Shown here: positions 7,105-14,084 of the stretch, piece by piece
Layout of the letters: the number at the start of each line of letters is the position of its first letter
Numbering within the stretch: the stretch's first letter is position 1
Assembly: GCA_009780875.1 (NCBI GenBank)
Contig: WQZE01000014.1
Span: 1-14,084 of the forward strand
DNA from: Bacillota bacterium
GTDB taxonomy: Bacteria; Bacillota; Clostridia; Christensenellales; Pumilibacteraceae
Length of the DNA: 14,084 bases
Direction: 5' to 3'
The notes under the pieces: model-generated
Told to the model about the DNA's origin: nothing
Database searches by the model: none
The model's input: only the letters and a program-made list of their open reading frames with translations
Translations under genes and position numbers: made by a program

Positions 7105-9918
7105 TTACAAGAGTTTTTTCAAAAACTCGCCCGTATAACTTTCCGCTACCCTTGCAACCTGCAAAGGCGTACCTTTGGCAATAATGTTGCCTCCCCTTGC
7201 TCCACCCAAAGGTCCAATGTCCACCACAAAATCCGCATTTTTGATGACATCCAAATTATGCTCTATCACAATCACCGTGTTGCCACCATCCACCAATTTG
7301 TGCAAGATGGATATCAATTTTTTGGTGTCGTGGGAGTGGAGTCCGGTCGTAGGTTCGTCCAGCACATACAGCGTGCGACCTGTTTGTCTCTTGGCAAGTT
7401 CGGTCGCAAGTTTGACTCTTTGTGCCTCGCCCCCGCTTAGCGTAGTGGCTTGTTGTCCCAACTTGATATACCCAAGCCCCACCTCATTGAGCGTACTGAT
7501 TTTGTTGTTGATGGTGCCAATGTGCTCAAAAAATCCGGTCGCTTCCTCCACGGTCATATCCAATACATCGGCAATACTCTTGCCCTTGTACTTGACGGTC
7601 AAGGTTTCACGGTTGTATCTGCTGCCCTTGCACACCGCACAAGGCACAAACACATCGGGCAAAAAGTGCATTTCTATTTTGATGATTCCATCCCCTTGGC
7701 ACTGCTCACATCTTCCACCTTTGACATTGAAACTAAACCTACCCGCTCCGTACCCCCTCTCCTTGGCATCTTTGGTGGCAGCAAAGAGTTCCCTAATCGC
7801 CGTAAAAACGCCCGTATAAGTGGCAGGGTTGGAGCGAGGTGTCCGCCCTATTGGACTTTGGTCAATGTCAATAATCTTGTCAATGTGCTCCGTGCCGTGG
7901 ATACTGTCGTGCTCACCCACCCTATGCCTCGTTTGCACAACGGCATTGCTAAAAGCCGGATACAAAATTTGATTGACCAGACTTGACTTGCCCGACCCCG
8001 ACACACCCGTGACAGCGGTCATTGCACCCAACGCAAAATCCACAGAGATATCTTTGAGGTTGTTGTGGCGTGCACCTTTGACACCAATAAAATTCCCGTT
8101 GCCTGGGCGTGTTTCTTTGGGCACCTCAATGCTTTGTGCCCCAGACAAATATTGTCCCGTAATAGACTTTGGATTTTTTGCCACTTGCTCTGGTGTGCCC
8201 GCTGCCACCACTTGCCCGCCGTGCACGCCCGCCTTGGGCCCAATGTCCACAAGATAATCCGCCGCACGCATCGTGTCCTCATCGTGCTCCACCACTATCA
8301 AGGTGTTGCCAAGATTTTTGAGGTGCCGTAGCGTTTTGAGCAGTTTCTCATTGTCCTTTTGGTGCAAGCCAATACTCGGCTCATCCAAAATATACAACAC
8401 GCCCATCAACCCACTGCCTATCTGCGTTGCAAGTCTTATTCGTTGCGCCTCACCACCGCTCAGCGTGCCACTTGCTCGTGACAAAGTCAAATAGTCAAGC
8501 CCCACATCCATCAAAAACTTTGCCCGTGCTTTGAGTTCTTTAAAGATGGGCTCCACCACATTGACCATATTGGGGTCGGTCTGCACACTCCCCAAAAACT
8601 CCAAAAAGTCCTCAATACTCAACGCACACAACTGTGCAATATTTTTGCCCCCCAGCAAGACAGCCAACGCCTCCGGTTTGAGCCTTTGACCAACACACGC
8701 AGAGCAAGGCAACTCGGTCATACATTTTTCTATCTCTGCCTTGACATAGTCACTCGTGGTCTCTTTGTATCTCCTTTCAAGGTTGTTGATGATTCCCTCA
8801 AATTTTTTGGAGTACTTGCCCTCAAAATGTGCACCTTGGTAGTGCATCTCAATCTCATCTTTGGAGCCGTACAACACCATTTGTTGCACGCTCTCACTCA
8901 ATTTTTTATACGGCGTATCTAGCGAGAACTTGTACTTTTTGGCAAGCCCCTCCAACATAGCCCCAGCCCACGCACCATCACCCCAGCCACTCACGGCGTC
9001 CAAGGCACTCCTGAGCGGCTTGTTTTCGTTGGGGATGACCAACTTGGGGTCCACCTTTCGCATCACGCCAAGCCCTGTACACTCCTCACACGCACCAAAA
9101 GGACTGTTGAAACTAAACAACCGAGGCTCAACCTCTTCAATACTAATGTTGCAGTCCTCGCAGGCATACTTTGTATTGTAGGTCACAAAGTCCCCATCCC
9201 GCTCAATCAACATCAACCCCTCACCTTGTTTGAGAGCGGTCTCCACACTGTCCGTCAATCTCCTGACAAACTGCTCATCCTCTTTTTTGACGACCAACCT
9301 ATCCACGACCACGCTAATATAATGTTTTTTGTTTTTATCAAGTTCAATCTCTTCGTCCAACCCATACATTGCACCATCCACTCTTACACGCACAAAACCA
9401 CTGCGTTTGAGATGCTCAAACAACTTGCCATACTCACCCTTTCTGCCCCTGACAAGCGGTGCCTCCACAATCAATTTTTCGCCCTCAGCACACCCCAAAA
9501 TTTTGTCAACGATGGTATCCACGCTCATTTTGGCAATCGGCTTGCCACAGCGATGGCAATGCACCTCTCCAAGTCTTGCATATGCCAAACGCAAATAGTC
9601 ATAAATCTCCGTAACCGTCCCCACCGAACTCCTTGGATTTTTGCTCGTGGTCTTTTGGTCAATAGAGATGGCAGGACTGAGTCCGCTAATACTCTCCACA
9701 TTGGGTTTCTCGGCTTGCCCCAAAAACATCCTAGCATAACTGCTCAGACTCTCAATATACCTCCGTTGCCCCTCGGCAAAAATGGTATCAAACGCAAGGC
9801 TGGTCTTGCCAGACCCGGACAATCCCGTGAAAACAATCAACTCGTTGCGTGGCAACTCCAAATCTATATTTTTTAGGTTATTCTCTTTTGCACCCTTGAT
9901 AATAATCTTGTCATCCAT
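7105..9918 (-). CDS. uvrA: UvrABC excinuclease subunit A
   Basis: This is the DNA-damage recognition ATPase of nucleotide excision repair, which loads UvrB on lesions. At 937 residues it is normal length (about 940). The first half has Walker A GLSGSGKT (32-39), a Cys set C253/C256...C277/C280, and signature LSGGEAQ (486-492) with LDEPSIGLH. The second half has Walker A GVSGSGKSS (638-646), a zinc module C737/C740...C760/C763, and signature LSGGEAQ (827-833) with LDEPTTGLH. The frame stays open to 10179, but that extension lies inside the MACPF gene and past a terminator. MDDKIIIKGAKENNLKNID matches the usual UvrA N-terminus. ATG 9918 is 7 nt after a good -10 box. ATG 9927 overlaps the -10 itself and would not be on that transcript. 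No uvrB neighbour and no LexA box were seen. Confidence 0.98.
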   Translation of the reverse strand: MDDKIIIKGAKENNLKNIDLELPRNELIVFTGLSGSGKTSLAFDTIFAEGQRRYIESLSSYARMFLGQAEKPNVESISGLSPAISIDQKTTSKNPRSSVGTVTEIYDYLRLAYARLGEVHCHRCGKPIAKMSVDTIVDKILGCAEGEKLIVEAPLVRGRKGEYGKLFEHLKRSGFVRVRVDGAMYGLDEEIELDKNKKHYISVVVDRLVVKKEDEQFVRRLTDSVETALKQGEGLMLIERDGDFVTYNTKYACEDCNISIEEVEPRLFSFNSPFGACEECTGLGVMRKVDPKLVIPNENKPLRSALDAVSGWGDGAWAGAMLEGLAKKYKFSLDTPYKKLSESVQQMVLYGSKDEIEMHYQGAHFEGKYSKKFEGIINNLERRYKETTSDYVKAEIEKCMTELPCSACVGQRLKPEALAVLLGGKNIAQLCALSIEDFLEFLGSVQTDPNMVNVVEPIFKELKARAKFLMDVGLDYLTLSRASGTLSGGEAQRIRLATQIGSGLMGVLYILDEPSIGLHQKDNEKLLKTLRHLKNLGNTLIVVEHDEDTMRAADYLVDIGPKAGVHGGQVVAAGTPEQVAKNPKSITGQYLSGAQSIEVPKETRPGNGNFIGVKGARHNNLKDISVDFALGAMTAVTGVSGSGKSSLVNQILYPAFSNAVVQTRHRVGEHDSIHGTEHIDKIIDIDQSPIGRTPRSNPATYTGVFTAIRELFAATKDAKERGYGAGRFSFNVKGGRCEQCQGDGIIKIEMHFLPDVFVPCAVCKGSRYNRETLTVKYKGKSIADVLDMTVEEATGFFEHIGTINNKISTLNEVGLGYIKLGQQATTLSGGEAQRVKLATELAKRQTGRTLYVLDEPTTGLHSHDTKKLISILHKLVDGGNTVIVIEHNLDVIKNADFVVDIGPLGGARGGNIIAKGTPLQVARVAESYTGEFLKKLL

Positions 9919-9925
9919 AAACTCC

Positions 9926-9954
9926 ATTATACCAAATCTACAAAAAAATAGCAA
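9926..9954 (-). promoter_or_regulatory. uvrA promoter, overlapping the upstream terminator
   Basis: On the minus strand, TTGCTA (9954-9949, 4 of 6 matches), a 17-bp spacer made mostly of T, and TATAAT (9931-9926), with TGG giving an extended -10. The ATG of uvrA follows 7 nt after the -10, so the predicted start of transcription is at or beside the start codon. The -35 box lies in the descending arm of the preceding gene's terminator. Confidence 0.8.
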
Positions 9955-9971
9955 GCCAAAAAGACTTGCCA
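9942..9971 (-). terminator. Intrinsic terminator of the MACPF gene
   Basis: On the minus strand, TGGCAAGTC (9971-9963) pairs with GGCTTGCTA (9957-9949), a 9-bp stem with two G-T pairs around a five-T loop. Seven T follow (9948-9942). It starts 33 bp after the MACPF stop codon. Its T-tract forms the spacer of the uvrA promoter. Confidence 0.85.
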
Positions 9972-10004
9972 TTTTGTTTTTCTCCAAAAATTTTTTACCC
10001 ACTC

Positions 10005-13000
10005 TCAGCGAGAGCCCACTGCGTGCACTCTCACATTCTTGTTTTGCCACTCCCCATTGTTGAGAATCCCCGATGCCCGATAATAAAAATTGACGGACTT
10101 GCTCTCTTTGATGGTGACAATATCCACCCCAAAACTCCCCGTGAGTGTCAACCAGCCAGACCCATTGGGAGCCTTCCAATCATAACCAAACAACTTGACC
10201 CCAGCCCACGCCTCAAACTTTTGCGTCCCATTCTTTTTTTCTATTGCCTCAAAAGCAAACGAAACCGTCAGTCTCCTATACCCCAATCTATACAACGCAT
10301 CAATATCCAGCCCCATATCTGCAAAGTACACGGTGTCAAGCACATATCCACTGTTGGTCACGGTCACAGCATCCGCTCTCACGGTTGTCCACTCATTGCT
10401 CGTTGCCACCGTGTCCCATTTGGCATACAAAACCAAGTCCTCTTTGATAGGGGTCAAAAAGTTGTAATACTCACCCCCATCACGGCTCATTGTCCACCCC
10501 AAAAAGAGCGTATCATTGTAGTCTGCAAGGTCACTCGGTCTGTCCACCATTTTATCGGCACCTACCCAGACTTGTCTTGTTTGTCCACTCCCACCATTGT
10601 TGTCAAAAACAACCAAAAACTCTGTCTGTTTGTACTTTGCATATACCACGGTATTTGCCTTGATGAGCACATTAAAGTCAAAAGGAATGTTTCCATCCTT
10701 GTCCGTTGTCCACCCCACAAATACATAGTGGCTCAAACTTGGCTCATTGGGTTTGGACACCTTTTGTCCACCCTCCACGGTTACATCAAATGATTGTGTA
10801 TCCCCGCCCTGGGTATCAAAAGTCACTACAAAAATGTGCACGCCACTCCACCTTGCCGTGAGTTTCAAATCCTGCCCAACGGGCAAAGCAAAATCATACG
10901 GCACGCCCTCACACTCCCAATACAAAAAGTCGTGGTACTCATAGGATGGACCTACCATAGGTTCTTGTACACGCTCTCCATCCTCAACCATTTGCTTGTC
11001 AACACCGCCCTGTCCCCCATTCTTGTCAAACAACACAGTGTGGTACACGGCCTCAGGCACTTTCGCTTGATACACTGCATACAAATCTTTGTCCATACTT
11101 GGCTTGCCTGCAAACAAATATTCTTGTTCACTTTCAATACTATCCGTCCAATACAAAAAGTCATATCCTTGCAAAATTGGGTCTTTGCCACCACTGTCTG
11201 CAAGGCTGTACTCTTGCTTGTCATATCCTTGCAAAACGGTTTGCACCTTTGTATCATCCTCAAATACACCCGCACCTGCAAAAAACGAATATTCAAATCT
11301 TGCCTTTTTCCATTTTGCAAAGAGCGTAATACTTTGCTTGGGCGGCAAGTACCCAAACACAAAGTCTTTCCCACTTTCATCCGCCCATCCGTCCACATAC
11401 TGCACGCCCTCTTGGTTGTTGTTCATATCCTCCAAGTCCCCAAGATTTTCCACACCTTGGTTGGGCGTATCCAAACGATACCCATCTCTCACTGGGTTAC
11501 CCATCCCCAAAAAATACGCACTCAAAATCGGCTTGTCATACGCCACCTTGACACTTTTGCTTACAACATCCACATTGTCCGCTGCACCCTCAAAAAAACC
11601 ACCCTTGGCATCAAAAGTCACCGTATATTGTTTTTGTGTTTTGAGTGTGACTTGTTGCCTAATACCCCCCGTAGTGAGCAACAACTCCGCCGTGGCACCG
11701 ATCGGTGCGTTGTCAGCAATTTGCAAAAGCCCGCTTTGCCCCACACTCAGCCAATCCGCCCCCTTGATGGTGTACCCCATATCCGTCACATCCGCATCTT
11801 GTGGCGTGACCACGCACCCAATCCCAATGTTTTCGTTCTGCCCTATCTCCCCCGGTGAGATATAGTACACATACTGTTTTTCCACACTATCCCAAACTGC
11901 CTTTTGTCCATCGATCGTTATGTTTTCAATCTTTTCTGGCAATACAAAATCATAGCCAAAAGATTTCATCATCTTGGCATAGGCATCCGCACCATATCTC
12001 CAAAAATACGCCTGCAATTGTGCCGCACGACTCATTTGTTCCGTCGTCCCATCCGCATATACAAATGGATATTTGGGACTATCAAGCATAGGATCCACCA
12101 AATCCCAAATCGGTGCGATGCTGTCACCATTGATGAGCCCCATCAACGCAGGATTGTCTGCAATGGTCTGCACCCACTCCCCAAACTGTGGTTTGATATC
12201 AGCATCATTAAAAAACGAAAACGGCTTACCGTCCTTGCTCTCTGTTGCACCGCCCAAAACTTTCAAGTTTTCTTGCACCCTGATATCTGTATTGCCAAAT
12301 TCTTGTCTCCAATCCATATCGGCACTACCACCACCCTCACCAATTCCGTACTTGAACTGCGTCTCAATGGCAAGTGCCACGCTATCCACCGTTTGCCTTT
12401 CACTACTCTCCAAAAAATATTGACTCTGAATCCTACCCCCCATCACTACGCCCATCAAATAGTGCGTGCCGTAAGTATCCACAAGGCTCTTGGGTGACAC
12501 CGTGCTATCGTACAAATCCATCAAAAATTGCCCAGACAAGACGCCTCTCAATGCCCTGGAATCATTTTGCAAAGAAAGCATATAACTCTTGTGATAGGAA
12601 TCCAACATTTTGTATTGTTTCTCTGATTTTTGCGTGTCACTCGTAGTTCCACTGGATGACAAACTGCCACTTCCACCTGGCACCGACACATTGATGTGCA
12701 AACTCCCATTCAGACTTTCTTGATACTCCCGTATGGTTGTGGCAGATATATTGTTGGTCTCTTGTTCGTTTTCCACCGTTTTTTCTACGGTTTGCAAATA
12801 CAATTTGTCCTTGTCAAAAATGCTGTGACTATATTTGACGGTCTTGCTGTTGACCACACTGTCCCTAATCACATCTATTCCTCGCCCCAAATAACTCCCC
12901 CCACGAGTCGTTTCATCCATCGCCCCATACAACCCCGTGTCCACACGCTTATCCGCACCCACTTGCACGCTGGACACCTTGCCATAACTGTACCAATCCA

Positions 13001-13364
13001 AAACAACCGGCCACGCGCCCCGCTTGGCTCCGTGCAAAGCCGCCAACTTGATTTGATGAGCCCCCGCTGCATAGTTATCCAATGCAAACTGATTGGCAGT
13101 GAACACCGTGGTCTTGTTGTCAATACTGACCGCATATCCATCGGCTCCCTGTACGCTTTTCCACCGCAAAGTAGGCGTTGCATAGTCCAACCGACTGCTT
13201 GCTGACATCTCTACCCGCAAATCCCTAGGCACCCCTTTGTCAAACCGCAACCATCCCCACCACACGCCAAAAGCCCCCACCACCAGTACCAATGCCAAAA
13301 CAAAGCAAAGGGTCTTTTTACCCCTCGCCTTGTTTTTCTTTTTGTTTTGTATTTCTTGCTCCAT
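10005..13364 (-). CDS. Membrane-anchored MACPF (perforin-like) protein with five InlB B-repeats
   Basis: A 1119-residue surface protein. N-terminal Lys/Arg-rich stretch (8-17) then one hydrophobic segment (about 18-38) with no clear cleavage site: a type II anchor or uncleaved signal. Residues about 60-125 look like an FN3-type beta domain (LRWKSVQGADGYAVSIDN). The MACPF domain (about 140-470) carries the exact signature YGTHY-x6-GG at 298-310, which matches [YW]G[TS]H[FY]x6GG, plus VLGGATES at about 369-376. An Ig/BIG2-like domain follows (about 478-575). Then five InlB B-repeats run at about 579-686, 690-767, 775-840, 846-911 and 917-983, each opening like VTFDxxGG and ending like LYAKW. 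A beta-rich C-terminal domain (985-1119) follows, with no LPXTG signal. MACPF proteins make pores or act as toxins or immune effectors; InlB repeats are surface modules. The target is unknown. ATG 13364 has AAAGGAG at 7 nt; the TTG start at 13421 was rejected. Confidence 0.93.
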   Translation of the reverse strand: MEQEIQNKKKNKARGKKTLCFVLALVLVVGAFGVWWGWLRFDKGVPRDLRVEMSASSRLDYATPTLRWKSVQGADGYAVSIDNKTTVFTANQFALDNYAAGAHQIKLAALHGAKRGAWPVVLDWYSYGKVSSVQVGADKRVDTGLYGAMDETTRGGSYLGRGIDVIRDSVVNSKTVKYSHSIFDKDKLYLQTVEKTVENEQETNNISATTIREYQESLNGSLHINVSVPGGSGSLSSSGTTSDTQKSEKQYKMLDSYHKSYMLSLQNDSRALRGVLSGQFLMDLYDSTVSPKSLVDTYGTHYLMGVVMGGRIQSQYFLESSERQTVDSVALAIETQFKYGIGEGGGSADMDWRQEFGNTDIRVQENLKVLGGATESKDGKPFSFFNDADIKPQFGEWVQTIADNPALMGLINGDSIAPIWDLVDPMLDSPKYPFVYADGTTEQMSRAAQLQAYFWRYGADAYAKMMKSFGYDFVLPEKIENITIDGQKAVWDSVEKQYVYYISPGEIGQNENIGIGCVVTPQDADVTDMGYTIKGADWLSVGQSGLLQIADNAPIGATAELLLTTGGIRQQVTLKTQKQYTVTFDAKGGFFEGAADNVDVVSKSVKVAYDKPILSAYFLGMGNPVRDGYRLDTPNQGVENLGDLEDMNNNQEGVQYVDGWADESGKDFVFGYLPPKQSITLFAKWKKARFEYSFFAGAGVFEDDTKVQTVLQGYDKQEYSLADSGGKDPILQGYDFLYWTDSIESEQEYLFAGKPSMDKDLYAVYQAKVPEAVYHTVLFDKNGGQGGVDKQMVEDGERVQEPMVGPSYEYHDFLYWECEGVPYDFALPVGQDLKLTARWSGVHIFVVTFDTQGGDTQSFDVTVEGGQKVSKPNEPSLSHYVFVGWTTDKDGNIPFDFNVLIKANTVVYAKYKQTEFLVVFDNNGGSGQTRQVWVGADKMVDRPSDLADYNDTLFLGWTMSRDGGEYYNFLTPIKEDLVLYAKWDTVATSNEWTTVRADAVTVTNSGYVLDTVYFADMGLDIDALYRLGYRRLTVSFAFEAIEKKNGTQKFEAWAGVKLFGYDWKAPNGSGWLTLTGSFGVDIVTIKESKSVNFYYRASGILNNGEWQNKNVRVHAVGSR

Positions 13365-13371
13365 AGCCCTA

Positions 13372-13378
13372 CTCCTTT
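13372..13378 (-). promoter_or_regulatory. Near-perfect ribosome binding site of the MACPF gene
   Basis: AAAGGAG on the minus strand, 7 nt before ATG 13364. It decides between this start and the in-frame TTG at 13421, and predicts strong translation. Confidence 0.85.
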
Positions 13379-13416
13379 GCCATAGGACACACGACCACAA
13401 GCAACACGCCCAAACA

Positions 13417-13440
13417 AGCAAAGAGACCCCGCACTTTGCT
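13417..13440 (-). promoter_or_regulatory. Leader hairpin between the tandem repeat and the MACPF start
   Basis: AGCAAAG (13440-13434) and CTTTGCT (13423-13417) form a perfect 7-bp stem with a 10-nt loop in the predicted 5' leader. No U-run follows, so it is not a terminator by itself. It could stabilise the mRNA or be a regulatory structure. It abuts the repeat array, sharing two bases. Confidence 0.5.
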
Positions 13441-13507
13441 ATATGACTATATGACTATATGACTATATGACTATATGACTATATGACTATATGACTATAT
13501 GACTATA
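13439..13507. repeat. Tandem array of 8-bp unit CTATATGA, 8.6 copies
   Basis: Eight perfect copies of CTATATGA (13439-13502) plus five bases of a ninth. On the transcribed (minus) sense each unit carries TATAGT, a -10-like hexamer. The array begins at about +1 of the MACPF promoter and fills the first half of the leader. It encodes nothing, since stop codons recur. Perfect copy identity points to recent slippage. Confidence 0.97.
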
Positions 13508-13510
13508 ATA

Positions 13511-13539
13511 ATTATACTCTCCCATACAAAAAATGTCAA
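13511..13539 (-). promoter_or_regulatory. Perfect sigma-A promoter of the MACPF gene
   Basis: On the minus strand, TTGACA (13539-13534), a 17-bp spacer (13533-13517) and TATAAT (13516-13511), all 12 consensus bases. Transcription should start near 13505-13503, at the edge of the 8-bp array. The leader would be about 140 nt, unlike the two leaderless units in the window. Confidence 0.9.
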
Positions 13540-13603
13540 CCATTTTTTCAAAATATTTGCAAAAATTCCCTCTTGCTTGCGACTTGTTTTGTGACCAAAA
13601 AAC

Positions 13604-14084
13604 TTACACCGATTTTATCAACGCAATGGTGCTCTTCTTTTTGAGTCTTTTGAGTGGTACAAGCGTCATCAAGGTTGTCACACCCAAGGACAAAAGCACG
13701 ACCACCAACACCGACACAACAGACAACCCAAAGATAGACACACCCACAAAGCGATTGGCTCCCAAGGCAAGCAAGCCACCCAAAAGCAAAGAAATCCCCG
13801 CCCCTACCACGGCAACCACCCCACTCGCCACCAAAAACATTGCCACAATATCCTTGTGTCGTGCACCCATACTACACAAGATGCCCATCCTTTTGCGGTT
13901 GGTCTCCAAGATATTGAGCACAAAATTGCTTATCAACAAACCGCTCAACAACCCCCCAAAAATCGTTGTGTACAAAATAGCATCTTTGAGTTCGTCCAAA
14001 AGTTGGAATCCGCTATTGTACACACCGGTCACAAAAGTAATAGGCACCACACGCCCATCCAAATCCTTGCCAAAAATTTTCCTA
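13604..14084 (-). CDS. FtsX-type ABC transporter permease, C-terminal part (N-terminus beyond window edge)
   Basis: The frame is open from the right edge to TAA at 13604, about 160 codons. It is the C-terminal end of a FtsX/MacB-type permease, which works with an ABC ATPase in export of substrates or in signalling across the membrane. Visible features are a TM helix (ILYTTIFGGLLSGLLISNFV), the cytosolic coupling motif NRKRMGILCSMGARHKDIVAMF, two more TM helices, and the terminal segment LVPLKRLKKKSTIALIKSV that closes this domain in the family. The apparent TTG start at 14062 is only the first start-like codon inside the window; coding sense continues upstream of it (FGKDLDGRVV). The substrate is unknown. 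Its own promoter and ATPase lie outside the window. No clear terminator was found in the 64 bp between its stop and the MACPF promoter, so read-through into the MACPF gene is possible. Confidence 0.9.
   Translation of the reverse strand, partial: RKIFGKDLDGRVVPITFVTGVYNSGFQLLDELKDAILYTTIFGGLLSGLLISNFVLNILETNRKRMGILCSMGARHKDIVAMFLVASGVVAVVGAGISLLLGGLLALGANRFVGVSIFGLSVVSVLVVVLLSLGVTTLMTLVPLKRLKKKSTIALIKSV

Noticed and set aside
9919..9990. LexA/SOS box at the uvrA promoter
   Set aside because: No GAAC-N4-GTTC-type palindrome was found around the -35, -10 or spacer.
10005..10110. Sortase (LPXTG) anchor at the MACPF protein C-terminus
   Set aside because: The protein ends in a beta-rich segment (VRVHAVGSR) with no LPXTG, hydrophobic tail or basic cap after it.
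9919..10179. N-terminal extension of the uvrA frame by 87 codons
   Set aside because: It runs through the end of the MACPF gene, its terminator and the uvrA promoter. The added residues are not UvrA-like, while ATG 9918 gives the normal N-terminus and length.
13365..13421. Longer MACPF protein from TTG 13421
   Set aside because: There is no ribosome binding site for it, it adds a Cys/Trp-rich peptide of low plausibility, and AAAGGAG sits 7 nt before ATG 13364.
13439..13507. CRISPR array
   Set aside because: The 8-bp units are directly tandem with no spacers, and there are no cas genes.
13541..13603. Terminator for the FtsX-type permease
   Set aside because: Only weak AT-rich pairings (such as GCAAGAG with TTTTTGC, needing G-T pairs) were seen, with no T-tract in the right place.

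Overview
The window reads as a chromosomal segment of an uncultured, probably anaerobic Firmicute of the Clostridia type. The evidence is the gene content: a fused EcfA1-EcfA2 ATPase, a DUF5685 protein next to a J-like protein with a Cys-rich tail, an InlB-type repeat surface protein, textbook sigma-A promoters and cysteine-rich proteins. Genus or family cannot be fixed from the sequence. Every convincing gene lies on the minus strand, so transcription runs from high to low coordinates. The coding strand is visibly rich in G and T.

In transcription order: the window opens inside an FtsX-type ABC permease (partial, 13604 to the right edge). A 239-bp regulatory gap follows, with a perfect TTGACA-17-TATAAT promoter, 8.6 tandem copies of an 8-bp unit starting at about +1, a leader hairpin and a strong Shine-Dalgarno site. 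This gap drives a 1119-residue membrane-anchored protein with a MACPF (perforin-like) domain and five InlB B-repeats (10005-13364). Its intrinsic terminator is fused with the promoter of uvrA. uvrA (7105-9918) is followed 30 bp later by a ZIP metal transporter gene (6241-7074), probably in one operon that ends at a 60-bp inverted repeat.

A second perfect sigma-A promoter (6107-6135) starts a long collinear run: PLP aminotransferase, trpS (4-bp ATGA overlap), DUF5685, J-like Cys-tail protein, a six-helix membrane protein of unknown function, and the ECF ATPase fusion that leaves the window at its left edge. No obvious promoter interrupts this run, though internal ones cannot be excluded.

The most interesting points are these. 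(1) Both the uvrA and the aminotransferase promoters put an extended -10 box exactly 7 nt before the only plausible ATG, which predicts leaderless mRNAs in a Firmicute. (2) The pore-former-like surface protein sits behind a tandem 8-bp repeat that begins at its predicted transcription start, a candidate phase-variation switch. (3) Two ECF ATPases that are usually separate are fused in one frame. (4) DUF5685 shows paired Asp-rich helix motifs resembling those of isoprenoid synthases, and its partner is a J-like protein that has lost HPD. No tRNA, rRNA, CRISPR array, insertion sequence or prophage gene was seen. No gene-free stretch exceeds 300 bp.
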